NCBI GenBank assembly: GCA_947396885.1
Contig: OX377201.1
Location: 5,566,934-5,630,933, forward strand
DNA length: 64,000 bases
Reading direction: 5' to 3'
From: Heligmosomoides polygyrus polygyrus
Taxonomy: Eukaryota > Nematoda > Chromadorea > Rhabditida > Heligmosomidae
Both the position numbers and the translations under genes were made by a program. Numbering within the stretch: the first letter of the stretch is position 1; every line of letters begins with the position of its first letter. The notes below the pieces were generated by a model, which had not been told where the DNA came from, did not search any database, and saw only the letters and a program-made list of their open reading frames with translations. Shown one piece after another: positions 32,231 to 46,400 of the stretch.

Positions 32231-32600
32231 GATTGATTGAGTTCGTATTGTTTAAAGAGATTACGATGTAATGAAAGTGGGCATTTAGCAACCTTCAGGA
32301 ATGCTCCTGATACATGCTTGGAGCGGGTTTCTTTCTCGTTTCAGGATGTTGCTAGAGTTGAGCTTTATGATATTTTTTGCGAAAGTTGAATAATCGAACA
32401 ACTCTGTTTTTGAAATTTTCGGAAACCGAACAACCGAGTAATTCGATTTTTACGGTTCCCGGAAACCGAGCAATCGAATAACTCGATTTCGAACATTGTT
32501 CGAATAATGCTTTTTCGCGAAATTCGATTTCGAACAATTTCGAAAAACCCCGATTTTCGAATAATCGAACTCAATCAATCGGAAATCGTTCGAACAATTA
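32231..32600. repeat. TTCGAA/CGAATAA-rich repeat with short inverted ends
   Basis: GATTGATTGAGTTCG (about 32232) pairs with CGAACTCAATCAATC (about 32566). Between them TTCGAA, AATCGAA and GGAAACCGA recur at 32380-32600. A possible worn MITE. Confidence 0.5.
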
Positions 32601-32639
32601 TTTGGCCTGATTAATCGAGCTCAAAGTAACCGCTGAGTT

Positions 32640-33590
32640 ATAGACGAACAGGGTACAAATGAAGCCAAGGCAAACTGTTATGTCACCTGTTTCGCCTCTT
32701 ACCTTGAACAGGTAACAAAGTGGCCAATGACGTAGTAAAAAAGGAAAAGAGAAATATAATCGTTGTCACTCTCCGAGGTTCATCAGTAGGGTGGAGAGTG
32801 AGTGCGCATATCAAGGAAGGAGCACTATATATCAATTGTTAGGGCGGGCCAAAAAAGGCGGGAAAAGACAAAGGCAAACAATACTTAGATCAAATATGGG
32901 TAACGGGCTACTAGCTACTCCTAAAAAACATACAAAAGGTTAAATGTAGTAGTCTTAACGACTGAAAATAAGATCTATAAAAAACTTTTTTAAATCCTTG
33001 GAAGTATGGAACATGGCATACTTGTGACTAAGGTTTCTATTAAAAAAACAACGTGAAATGACTTTATGTATAATTTTTCATCATAATCAAAGCAAAGTAA
33101 GAAGTCGATAAGGGCCGATTTTAAGTCCAGCCAGGAAGTCATTGTACTTGGACCAACTGCGAGAAATTCTAGGCGTTTCACCATTAATGACCCCTACATA
33201 ATATGTAGTAATGCTGGTAAAAGAGGGAAGTCTAGATGTTACTCCGGCTGCTCCATGCCCGTAACGTAGAGTATGGTCCTCGGGGAAGTACTTCTCCCCT
33301 TCGGCAGCATAGCCAAGCAGTGGAATGCTGGGGTGTTCCAGTTGATATATTTGTGTTTGCTTCCTGGTTCCTTGTTTTGAAACAGTTCAAGAAGCCACCC
33401 TTTTATTGAAATCTCAAAATCATAAACAAACGTGTCGCCAGATGATTATTACACCGGTCACTATTTTTCAATGTGATGTGTATAAATTTATGAATAGTTC
33501 GGGGTGGAATTGGTTTTGTTCGATATCCATGCAATGCAACTGCACGACACATTCCAAACAGATCTTCGTTCTGAAAAAAAAAACAGAACT
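32640..33590. other. Region between genes A and B, no feature seen
   Basis: No exon, TIR or repeat was recognised. Short open frames here lack domains and splice context. Confidence 0.4.
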
Positions 33591-33639
33591 CTCAGTAAAC
33601 GCTAATGATGTAGTGAAACCTTTGAGAATCATATCTTAT

Positions 33640-33755
33640 CCGTAGTAGTGTGAACAGTTCCTGCACACATCTGTTCGTGTAAGGATCTCTTATCAGACCT
33701 TGCTGGCAAGTGCAGCCGCTAACGCAGTATGGGTAGCAGTACAGAAATGACGAGT
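33640..33755 (-). pseudogene. Dead copy of the TIL3 last exon
   Basis: The minus strand codes YCYPYCVSGCTCQQGL then IRDPYTNRCV, clearly the last TIL exon. The place of the CAG acceptor reads CTG, the final cysteine motif (RLNNC) is lost and the frame runs on. It lies about 630 bases past the real last exon of gene B. A duplicated exon that decayed, or a remnant of a lost paralog. Confidence 0.8.
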
Positions 33756-34284
33756 AGAATGCTCTCTTCGGGCGGAAGCGGACATAACTCCAACACCGCG
33801 CGAATCCTCCCTGGCGTTGCACGCGATGCGCGACGAAATTAGACGAGTTGTCGCGGTGCGACTGCTTCCGACAGGAACGGCTCGTACCACATACGACCGG
33901 TGACTCGCGCTAGAGGGCGGAAGTGTGTGTGTGTCGGCGACTGTCGGCGTCGAAGTATAAACGAGCCCTAAGATAGAGTGGGGTTGTTCGCGCATGGCTT
34001 CTCCCCTCCGGCGCAATTCACCAAGAAATGTAATGCTGATATACTGCTTTTACAGAGGTTGTATATTTCCGGTGTTTTGTCAAGCAACGGTCCAAGATGG
34101 CAGCTCACTCTTACCCACTCAAGGTGTGAACAATCCTGTCACTATAGGAATAGTTCGCCGGTCGAGACTATTCCTCTACCTATATATATAAATTTGTGTA
34201 CAATTCAAACTAGAAATGATTTTGTCTAATGTCCATACAGTTTCACTCCGACACATCACAATTGCACACGAATCACATCAATTC

Positions 34285-34290
34285 TTTATT
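34285..34290 (-). terminator. Poly(A) signal of TIL gene B
   Basis: AATAAA on the minus strand, about 86 bases past the stop codon. Confidence 0.7.
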
Positions 34291-34375
34291 CAACTCAATT
34301 CCATCATTTTATTTGACAAATCCAAACTCGTAGTAGAAGTCATTGCTGTATGAAGCTCTTTAAGGGCTGTGTCCT

Positions 34376-34489
34376 CTAGCCGTAGTAAACTGGAGCGCAG
34401 TTATTGAGACGTACACATCTGTTCGTGGTAGGATCTCTGCTCAGACCTTGCCCGCATGTGCAGCCTTCAACGCAGTACGGGAAGCACAG
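34376..34489 (-). CDS. Gene B last exon, TIL3 second half and stop
   Basis: Acceptor CATTCCAG. Codes [31 protein letters not shown] and APVYYG, then TAG at 34376-34378. Confidence 0.92.
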   Translation of the reverse strand: MCFPYCVEGCTCGQGLSRDPTTNRCVRLNNCAPVYYG

Positions 34490-37400
34490 CTGGAATGGCG
34501 AGTAGAAGTCACCTTTTAAGTAGAGGGATGCTTCTGCTCCAAAGTGAACTCTAGTGATATGTGACTCACGTAATACTGACTGTTGCATACTCTCTCACAC
34601 GGCATACACTGTACATAGTACTCGTTAGATTGGCATGCTGAAATAGGGACTTAACCGATGGTGTTGCAGTAACGAGCTATCCCTGAGTCTCGTACATCGA
34701 TGGTCTTCAGATTAAGTGTGATTCCTTATCAAACGTTATTGGGGAGCTTTCGCTGTTGTAGCAGCTTGTTCAGGCTCAAGTATCACCTACACATAAGCTA
34801 TCCTCGACATCGTAAAAACATACGATGATAACCTAGTAATCAGTGGCCGGATTCATCAAAGTTACTGCAGTAAGTTTAACGGAGAATTGTAAGCGAAAAG
34901 CTCAGATAACGCGGCTTATCGCTCACCATATCGCTTGATAAGTCGCGTTATCTGAGCTTTTGCTTACAACTCTCCGTTAAAGTTACTGCAGTACTTTGAT
35001 GAATCCGGCCCCAGGTGGTCCTCAATAACAGACACAGAACAGATCCCTACTGTTAATTTCGGGGTGCAGTCGCTTCATTGCGAGGGCCTCGAGCAGTTCC
35101 CTTTCCAACGGTACTATCAGTGAGTGGTGTAATACGGTAACCTTAGTTGTTGGGGTGGGGGCGCTCTTGGGTGTGGTGAAGGATGCGAATTCATGAAAAG
35201 CTGTTGGAAATGGCGGAACTCGAATTTCGCAACGCTATCACATTCACTCGTTTTCAAAATTCTTTTGCTAATTTCAGCGAAATACCTTGTTCAACCGTCT
35301 GTATGAAGACGCATCGACTCTCCTACATACTTCTGAACAAATCTTTCGCATGTAACCAGATACACAGTACCACGTAGTTGAAACATTTTGTTCTCTGTAC
35401 AATTCGTGAAGTGGCTTTGCCCACGTTCTCTTTGTAGATGTGGGATGATGTCAGCAAATCCTTCAAGGTTGGCAGTGGGAGGAATGCGAGCTTATCTGGC
35501 AGTGCTGAAGCTCTCATGACTTGGTTGACATCTATAGCACTTCGTTGGTTGACGTATGGTAGAACTAAAGATACGCCACCTGGGATGAAATGTGGGCGTC
35601 TGCTATTGTATAGCCGTTTTCATCCAGCATTCACTGATTTTCGCTTCTACTTCCACTCATCTTTCAGCATATACTTCATTCTTCGTGGTGACGAGGTTAT
35701 CTTATCATGTTCGCTTTTATATACAAGGGATGTACACTTCGGAAATAGAGTAAGATGTTCTGTGATGAAGGTTTCTCGTACACAAAATCTTTTCTGCCAT
35801 TATGAATGCGACCTGCCATTATGAATGCGACCGCTGAGAAATGAAAAGAATGCATTATCATCATCGCGCGATTTTGCGGTGAATCGGGTGTTAGGGTCAC
35901 ATGCGTTGAGATTATCAAGCGTCGTGTGAAGCTTAACAGCAGTAGAGTCAAGAGCGAAGACATCATCTATATAACGCTTAGAGGAAAAAAATTCTTGCGT
36001 TAGTGATCGCCTTTCTATTCTATCCAAATAGAGGATTGCTAATACATCGACGTTAAGAAACCCGAGTTCCTACCCCACCAATAGCTTTTCACTACATCAC
36101 ACCCTACACTTCTTCTTCTTCTTCTCCTGAGCGTTTAGTCCCGCGCAGTCGAAGGGTTCGCTGTTCTTGTGATCCGTCGCCACCTCATCCTATCAAGGGT
36201 GTCGTCTGGCGCAGCGCCGATTTCGGCGAGATCTTTTTTAATGACGTCCTTCCACCCTTTTCCTTGGGGCTCCCCTCGGACGTTTTCCGGGTGCCTCGAA
36301 ATTTAGGGCCAACTTCGTGGGATAATCCTCTGGTCTTCTGAGGATATGTCCGTACCACCTTAGGCGCTGCCCCTCATCTTCAGCTGGATCGGAGCTGCCT
36401 TCGCCACTGCTCTAACATCCTCGTTTCGCACCCTGTCCCGACGGATCCATCCACATGCCCACCTTAGCATCCTCATTTCCGCAGCGTGCAGTTGCCGCTC
36501 CTGCTCCTTACCCAGGGCCCAGCATTCACTACGGTAGAGGAGGGCAGCTCTCACAAATGTTCTATATAGCTTGCCTTTGAGCGTCCTGGAGCACCTACGG
36601 TCGCAGAGGATTCCTGTGTACTCCCTCCATGTGAGCAATGCTGCACGTATCCGTCCCTTAACCGCCTGGTTCACGCTTCCTTCTTCGGATAGATAGCTTC
36701 CGAGGTAGCGGAATTGTTCCACCTTTTCTATCACCTCCCCTTGGCATCTAGGATGGGTTCGGTGCACTGCTCAGAGCTGATGAACTTCGTTTTCCTCACA
36801 TCATACTCTACACCACATTACAAATGCCCCCAATAAATAACGCTCACTGATAGGTCCGTTGGAAACGAAACTGCTCAATGTCTCTGCAATAAAGCGGCTG
36901 CACCCGGAAATGAACAGTAGCGTGGAGCAGACAGAAGCGTTGAGGCTTATCAGATAGAACGACTAAGAACATCACTGGCATAATTTGATTGTTATGCTTG
37001 TTAGGATCGACACAGTGGTGAGATGGACACTCGTGCCGTAGCATAATTATTCTCAATAGGAGATTGTTTATTTATTTATTTATTTATTTATTTCTACGTG
37101 CATATAAGACACACGTCAGAGAATATACGAACAAACACAAGGAGAACTTAAAAAGAAACCAACATACCAAACAACAAGCAACTCTAACACACTTTAGCTA
37201 AAACTAGTACTTCAGCAGATTACGTTTTGCCATACTCCTGAACGCAACAAATGAGTGGGAGGAGGCAGGTACTCCAATCTTAAGCTTACAAAAGGCTGCT
37301 GGCGCTCTACACGCGAAGAACAATGCACGAAGGTTAGACCTGGGCCTTGCAAAGGATAGCTTAATTGCGCCACCACGAGTTACGGATGGAAACACGGAAA

Positions 37401-40400
37401 AGGATTTCGAGATACTACTCTTTATGTTTCCATTCAGCAATTTGAAGACGATACAAGCATCTCGAAGCTTGCGACGTGATTCCAGAGTATGTAGTCCTAA
37501 GTAGCTATTCCTTATACTAGCCCGAGGGATTTTGGAGTGCAAAAAACCACCTGCTCTAATCACCACTCTTCTAGTAAACTTTCTTTGGATTGTTATGTTG
37601 CTTTAGGCATCTATTGTGAGAACCGCCTGGTTAGTAGATAACCGTTGTTTGTTCTTACGATGAAGCAATAGCTTTTATGCATATGGTACTTACTAGGGAA
37701 GGGTTTCGACCTCCCACGGAACTTCTTGTGGAGACCAAGGTCATTAGAAAGTGCTCGGAATGCTGATTACGAATATGGGTGTAAAAATTGCGAAATGAAA
37801 CTCTTGAGCGATTTGACCTGTTAAAGATGGGTAAGCCGGACTGCAGGCTGGAGCTGGTACGGGAGCGGTGAGGGAAGGGGGCTCCGTAAGGCCTATCTAT
37901 ACTACGTTTTATGTTACGCACTGCATAGCACCCGCCCAACGTCGCCGAAGTATAACATAGTCCTAAGAATGGTCCGCCTGAGGTGGCGTAGTGCAGTGGT
38001 TGTGCTCAGGTCTGGCGGATATGAGGTCATTGGTTCGGCTCCCATCGCTGCTGTGTATTTTGCACATCATGATTTATCTTTGAAATGATCTTTTATTGTG
38101 AGCTGTGACACTATATGTGGTTGTCCTAGAGCCTCCAGTTGTTCAATGTAAGATTTGGATTCCATTTGCGCAAAGTAGTAAATAAAATTGTCACCGTAGC
38201 AGTTTTTTGCGTTCAAGCATTTTTACAAACATGTGTGACAGTTTTACCGGCGATTTAATAAAAATCTAAAAAATGCATAATTCAGAATAAGATTATTAAG
38301 ATAAGATTATTTTGAAGGTAAATCAATGGCATACAAAAATGCGGTGACCATGGGAACCGAACCAATGACGCCCCACCTGACGGCCCGGACCCCTACCCTT
38401 GCGTCATCGCCGCCGCCGTAACCTCACGGAGCCTCATTCCCTAAACCCTCTCGCGCCAGTTCTTTCGCACGGCCAGCCTGCAGTTCGACCACCCAACTTC
38501 GACAGGTTTGACACCCATATTCGCAACAGCATCCCGTTCTCTTTATAATGATCCTGGTCTCCACTTGAAGTTCCACAGAAGGTCGAAAGTCTTCCCTAGT
38601 TAGCCTGAAGAAACTCTTACAACAGCGAAAGCTCGCCAATAAAGTGTGACAAGGAATCCCAGTTCTTCTAATGACCACATGGCGTTGCCTCTATCTCTTA
38701 CAAAGCCACAGTAAGCTCACTTTAATTAGAGCGTCAAAATTTGTAGGTAAATTTTTAACCGATGTAAAGGCTGCTCAAACTTACTTGGATATATGAATTG
38801 TTGTCCGCGGTAGGGTTTGTATGGTGAAACGTAGTAGTAGCTGTAGTATGGTGCAGGGTACGATGGATAATACGGTGGATAGTAGGGCGGATACATGGTT
38901 GTTGTAGCACGTGGTGGGCAAGCGTATCTGAACAAGAAAAGTTGCTCTGAGGTCTTGGGGCTTTGCTAGAAAATAATAGAAAGTTGCATTAATCAGAAAA
39001 CAAGACGCACCAGAAAATTTTGCAGCTATTTTTTAAGGTATTTACCACATCTCAAGTACCATATTCGTTGTGTTTGGAACATCAGCAGCTCTCAAGCACT
39101 ATCATTAGCGGCAAGGATCGGCTAGAGCGCAGACAGAAGGCGGGAAAGCGAATAGCAGCAGTAGATCCCGACTAGAGTGAGTGCCTCGCCTCTGCCGCTT
39201 GTCGTTAGCAAGGCTCGAGTGTGCATGAGCGGCGCGTTTCATGAGTTTTGCCGCCCGTCGCCCGCTGCTTGCCGAAAGAGTGTGTGGAGGCCTTTAAGGC
39301 TAGCACACTTTCTGTGGCAGCAAACCCGGCTTGAGCAGCAAAAGATGATGCACGCTGCTTTCGCAAAGGACGCGAGCAGCAAACAGCAGCGCGCGCTTTT
39401 GAAATGAGCAGCATACGCAAAATATTGCGGACGTTGCACTTCACCGCACGTGCTCTTGCCTGCGCGGCAAAAAGGCCCCGCTACCGAAAAAAGCCTCAGG
39501 GGTGCGGCGCTGCCTTTGCTGCGCAGCAAAAAAGCAGCGGATCAATACTATCCGTAACCATTGCTGCCGCAGCGAATGTGCTCGACCCTTTAGGTTAAGG
39601 TGCATAATAAGGGGTCTAGCACACTTCATTGCCTCTACTGCGGCAGCAATGGTTATGGATAGTATCGATCCGCAGCCTCTTTTGCCGCACAGCAAAGTCA
39701 GCGCCGCAACAGTGAAAACGCCTTGCTGTGGCAGCGGGCGCCTTTCTGCAGCAGCACTGCATGCTGTCGAACGACATTTCTTGCTGTGGCTACATACAAG
39801 AGCACGCGTAGAAAACGCGTACTGCTGTTTGCTGCGCGCATCCTTTGCGAACGCAGCGTACACCCTCTTTTGCTGCTCATGCCCGGTTCGCTGCCACAGC
39901 AAAGTGTGCTCAAGCCTTAACTTCCAATGCAGTTGCAATATAAAGGAAGGATTGTGATATTGTTTTAAGTAAATTATATAGACTTGTTGACTTGAATTGA
40001 CAGTGTTGGTCAACCTCTCACATATTTTTTCCTCTATCGCCATTTTTTGTAATAATTCTGTTACTGAAATACAAACATTTAATCCAAGATTGAGGTTATG
40101 TCGTGCTACTGTTTTACTGAATGAAGTGGGTAGATCTCACTTGGGAACGCAGACTCCGACGTAGCGAATGTAACCTGCATCGCACTGACAAACGTTGGGA
40201 ACACATTGCTGCGTGCATGACTGAAACACTTTGTATATGTATGAAAGCATAGAGCTATGAGGAAAAACAAAGGTACCAGGTACTGACCGTAAACGTTTGA
40301 GAAGACTGTGAAAGTCTCGACCAGGAATTGCAAATTTCGGCTTATTGTCAACTGGGTGGCAACCGGTATTCAGTAGCTCAGACAATAGTCAGTTAGCAAC

Positions 40401-43400
40401 CGAGCATGAAAGGGTTTGAAGCAGATTTACTACTTGGTTTAAAACCCTGCTGTGTCTCAGACTGTAATGTAACTCCCATAAGGCCGCCACCGCTGTTTCC
40501 TCCCGGATCCGCTGGAAGTTCCACCAGCCGCAGCCAGCCGCACTTTGAGCCACATGTTACCCGGGGATCCGGGTATAAACGGCGTATGCCGAATAACGTC
40601 TGGATCTCCGGCCGCGTGGCTTCAGCTCCGGCGCCTCCCCGTCCCTGAGGAGCTCCTGAGCCTCGATCCTCCCTTTTCCCCTCCCCCCCCCCCGTCCTTG
40701 AGGCTTTATATCCGTGACTTTTATTTTGTCCACATGTGTTTCTATTGTTAATGAAATCTTCGTGTTATCGCTATGTCTAGTTATGTAAGGTCCTGAGAGG
40801 CCGTATGAGCTAACCGTAAATAAACCTGAGGGACAGGTTTATTACAAGACACTAAGTTGGTTAGTAAGCGACCATGAAAGGGTTTGGAACCTAGCACGAA
40901 AGGCGGCCACGCCCCCGCAGCAGCACGTGTTGCTATTGGGCAGTTCTCGGTTCCAAACCCTTTCGTGGTCGCTTACTAACCAACTTAGTGTCTGAGACAG
41001 GGCAGGGTTTCCAACCGAGCACACAAGCCTTATAGCCTGCTTTAATCGGAGACAGAATTGTATGGTAGAAGTCATTTCTATGCGCGTCATTTATGGAATT
41101 TTCCCTTGCGTTTTTTCAGTTATGTTCAATAGCTCTGCAACGTTCTTAAGCTCATTCCTTAGTCACTGTGTAATTTACCTAAGCCACAGCTTTGTTCTAC
41201 CATGTTCCTTCTAAAGACTGTTCTTATCAATAGCGTCCTAGATTCAGCAATTCTAGAAGCATTGATCCCCCCCCCCCTTCGTCAAGTAAACACTGTCGCA
41301 GCTGGTGCTCAGATGAACTCTGTCGACTACGTGATGCGTACTTAGCTGATGATTTCAGTTGTCAAAGGTACATAGTAAAGGTACAAACCGGGTACGGTAT
41401 GGCGCACGTTGGCTCGCAGGCTTGTCCGCACACGTATCGTCTCTGGTTTTGGCCGCACGCAGGCACTAAACTTCGTTATATATAGGAGATGTAGATGCAT
41501 TCCTACTAAGCTATGCAGTCGCTCAGTCGCTAGTTTCTGGAAGGACGGAGAGCAAAGCTAAACTCGGCGGAAGGCAATTGAAAGTTGTACACTCCAGTGT
41601 AAAATTGTAGGTTTACTCCCCGAACTGTCCATTACTACCAGAAGAATCCGCTACCGAGGCTCAATGATGATTCCACAGTATTCCTCACTATCGAAAACCT
41701 CTATAGAAGAATTTTGAGCAGGTTATCCTGTCGGTACAGGATCACCTGTATCACCTTTCGTCCCGTTGATCATCAACTTGCTCGAGCGGGCGCCAGCAGC
41801 GTGTCCATTCGTCCCTGTCGCGTGCCAGATTGATCCAATGGATCCTCCTCGCTCGAGGGATACGAAGAGTGTCGTATCGGTCGTTTAGGGCTTTCACGAA
41901 GACGAACGCGTTGGTGGGTGTCCTGGTTTTCTCTTGACATCTCGCGGAATCCAGTCGGTGATGGCTCTCGTCCACCGGGTGTCTGCGAATCGCATTACGT
42001 GGCCGGCCCACCTAATTTTCGACGACTAGGCCCATGCGACAGCGTCTCTGGTACAGGATACCATGAAGTTTTATCGAAAATTTAACGAATGAAGACCGGT
42101 GCAAAATACAAGCTCACTTAATAAAAACTTGATTAATCACAAAAGTACCTACAGACAAAGTATGATTAGTACTTCATCACATCACCTGTGTTGCAAACAA
42201 CATCAAAAATTTTATTTGGCATATTAATGATAAGGTTATCAATAAGATTCTGCTCACCATTGCCTCCTGCATTAACTATGGCGTTCTTCAGATCAGAAAC
42301 CGAAGTGTAAGTGGTTGCATTTTTGTACACTTAGTCTACAAGGACGCCCCACACGTTCTCTATCAGGTTGACATCTGGAGAGCAACACTAGACCACTTCA
42401 AATGATGAATTCTGTTGGAGTTAAGCCAATACGTAGTTCACTGTAATGCGTGTAGGGATGCATTATCTTGTTGGAAAATAAGGTTGCGCCTACGAAATCT
42501 TCTGAAATATGGCAGAAGATATTCATTCATTCTTATTCAGATCTCTTCTGTAATGAAATTTTGATGGGCCAGACGGGTACAGACACTATTGGAGAGATCT
42601 GAGGAAAGAGGAACGAGTATTCTCCAGGTGCAACTTTGGCGGTGGAAGTCTAACTGTTTTGGGTTGCTGGATACTCCTGTTGCTTTGGAGTTCGTCTCGC
42701 GTAGTATGAACAGTTAAGACTACGCGAAATTGCTCGAAAATCACCTTCTGCCATACTTCAGAAGATTTCGAAGGCACAACCTTTCCAAGAAGGGAATGCA
42801 TCCATACATGTATCACAGTCAACTACAGATTGGCTTAACTCTAACAGAAATCAACTTTTGAAGTGGCCTAATTGTTCTCCAGATGTCAACCCGATAGAGA
42901 ACTTGTGGAGCGTCATTGTACACAAAGTGTACAAAAATGCAACCACTTACACTTCGGTTTCTGATCTGAAGAGCGCCATAGTTAATACAGGAAACAATGT
43001 ATAGCAAACTCTTATTGTTAACCTTATCAGTAGTATTCCAAATAAAATTTTTGATGTTGTTTAGAACACAGGTGGTATGATGAAGTACTTATTAATCATA
43101 CTTTGTCTGAAGGTACTTTTGTGATTAATCAAGTTTTTATGAAGTGAGCCTATATTTTGTACCGGTCTTCATTCGTCAAATTTTCAATAAAACTTCATGG
43201 TATCCTGCACCGACAAAATAACCTGCTCAAAACTCTTCTATAGAGGTTTTCGATAGTGAGGTATGCGATGATATCATCGTTGAGCCTCGGCAGCGGGTTT
43301 TTCGGGTAGTAATGGACAAGTCGGGAAATGAACCTAGAATTTTTTTCACCGCGATGTATATCATCTTCACGTCACATTTGACGCTTTTCGAAGCAAGCTG

Positions 43401-46400
43401 GTCACAATCACACTGAACATCTCCCAAGTCAAAACAAAGATCATCCAGATCAAAATAGACTCCCTCTACGAAGGTTAAGAATACTATTTTATTTTTTGGA
43501 TTTTGGATTATTTAATTTTTGAATATTATTGAATTTGAAAAGTTTAATAATTAATAATTTTTGAATATTATATATATTATTAATATTTTTGAATATTTTT
43601 GGATTTCAAAGTATGATTAACCGCGACCTTCGCTAGAAACTTATAATTCATCTAAACCCAAAAGTTGATCACATTGCTTGAAAACCTACGCAAAAACGAA
43701 TAAGATCGTAATTTTTATTTTTATTGAAAAATAATGAATTCGGGCTTTTTATACTAAAAGAAAATACAATTTCCAAGGGTAATAAGGAAAATCTCGCCAA
43801 GCGGTGGTCTAACTTGTTGTTATACTCATCTTTTTGATAGTTAAAATTCTGCTTTCCAGACACAATTGTCAAAATACACACGTTCACACTTTCAAGTAGA
43901 CCGTATTGTCACTGTCAATCAAATGGAAATTGCGACGAGCTAGACGAATGCACGGCGCCATCGGTTCTTCTAATAGAGAATAAAGGATGACTGACGACGT
44001 TAATAAACCCTTTTGCAGGATGCGCATTCTACCTCTACGTGGTGGCGATTGAAATGGGCCTGTACGGTGAATTGTGATGGACTTCTGATGAAGAAGATGA
44101 AGAAGTCAGCGTTTTATTCTTCTCAGACAAGTAGTATTGCAACCACTGTCCAACTCCGGAGTGGTGAAAGAGCTGAGTGACCTGAGCCGGCCACGAACCA
44201 GGAAACTTGAATCGGGGTTCATGCGACAGCCGGCACCTTCTCCCACGTCACTGCCACGCTTCTTTTTGAACACTCAAAACCTGCAGTTCTTAATGGACAT
44301 CTCTACCCACTATTGTCTTCTGGAAAATTAAAAATTCTGTGAAGGATTGAACGCTGTACCTTTTTGGGGCAGTTGAATTATAAAATTTCTAGGAAAGTAT
44401 TATTAAAATTTTCTGCAAAAATTTTTCTTCTTAAAGATGGTTCAGTCTAATGCACGTACCATATAAGACGCTAAATTTGATTCGGAAGACGTTCAGAATA
44501 TCTTTAGAGGTGTCTACCTTGCTCTCAAACGTGTTTAACTTGACTTGAAAATGGTATATAGGATGTACCACTTTGAAGTTGAATTCAATCATAAGAACTC
44601 CTCGGATACTGGGTCACCACGGGCCGCACAACCAGTTGCTATTGGGGTGAAAACCTGTTGCTACGTATATACATATATATGTATATATACATATATACAT
44701 ATGTATTTATATGTAAATACGTAGTATATACCTACCAATATACGTATGCACATATATATGTAGGTACGAGCTGGATATACGTGGATATATGGCTTTACAA
44801 GAATCGTGGGTGCGAAGGCGACTATCCTGCAACACTCTAGCAACAGGAGCCGACCCTTAAACCCACCCACAGGAGTGTCAACGGAATGCAGGTAATCGCA
44901 CCGGGCCCCCTCACCTGGCCAATCGGCGCAGCCCGCCACTCCCACTGCAACAGGTTTCCACCCCAATAGCAAGTGGTTGTTCGGCCCGGGTTCAGCGAGT
45001 GCCAGAGTCAGGCTCCTTCAGAACACTCTAAAGCAAAACTGAAAAGATCACCGTAGATGTCGTTCCGGATGAATAAAAATATGTATTCAATAGTTTTAAA
45101 AATATGTAGTGGATGTCAGAAAGTATTCGTACGTGGTCGTGGTCTTGTTCCTCCTTGGAGTCCTTGGCAGTTGTTTACGAAAATACAGAGTGCCTAAAAA
45201 TACACACAACATCTCGCGTAGATTTTCATTATTTTCTCTTTCCGTGACACTACGAGTAAGGATTTTGTGGTACGGGTGTTGAACTGTTGGCAAAATGTAT
45301 TGCTTTAATACGGAACAGGGGTGTACACAATATTACGGGCGTTAAGTTTTTTAAACGCATTTTTTACGGGAAATTTTCGTTAAATTTACAGTAATTCATT
45401 AGATTTCGTTAAGACGTACAAATAGCTGCGAACCTCTATTTTAAATTTTAAATAACACAAAAAACCTTTTATGTTCCAACTTCAACAGGTGAATCACTAA
45501 GGCTTAACGAACGCAGTGTAGCATAAAGGACAAAGGATAAAGGACGACGTCACTCAATCCGTTTTGGGATGCGCCACGCATTCTACTCCTATGGAATGTC
45601 GTGGAGGCGATTTGAATGCGTATTTGGCCACAAAATGACTTGCGGTGGCCAGCCGATGAACAAGTCAGCGCTTTATCCTTCCCGGACAAGTCTGGTACCG
45701 ATTCACCGACCGCGGAGAGATGGAGGGCTTGGTTGGCCTGGGCGGGAAATCCGAACCAGGAACCTGGTATCGGGTGCAGGCGACAGTCGGCGCCTCCTCC
45801 GACTGCGCTACACGCGCCCGGTGTAGTATATTACGATGTATTATAAACAACTCGCTACCAACATAGACTGGTCGGTAAAATAAACCACCTTTCAGCAACA
45901 AATTAGAGTTTAAACAACAGGAGAAATTAGACAAATTAGAGAGAAATTGTAAGCAAAAAGTCAAATTAGATAAGGCAGAACTCGGACTTCCCTCCCTTTC
46001 CCAGTTGTTCGCGAAACCGCTTTGTGTGACTGTTCTAACAACGAAGGTTCCCAAACCATGGTGAGCTTTTGCGATGCTATTTTGACAGCATGTAGGGCCC
46101 TGTGAGCGGAATCTAGAACCACAGTTAGCTCTTGCTGAATGCTTTTTTGAAGACCAGAAAAATAGGTGAAAACATGTATGCCCAACACTCATCACCCCTA
46201 TGACACCTCACGACATGTGTCTCGGTGGCGCAGTCGGTAGGAGTGCCGCCTCATAGAAGCACACCGGCAGGCTGTTGAGTTCGAGTCCGCGTGCTGCCAA
46301 TATTTTTGCACACATTAGTTTGTTGTTGTCACGCTTTTTCATGATCACACGAATCAAAAGTGAAAAGTGTCCAATTTTTTGTGAGAATGGTACATATAAA

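Noticed and set aside
39441..40043. 200-codon minus-strand open frame
   Set aside because: It runs through the GCAGCAAA foldback and mirrors frames on the other strand; composition effect.
44658..44972. Tyr/Ile-rich frames at the TATATA tract
   Set aside because: Simple-sequence translation inside a MITE.
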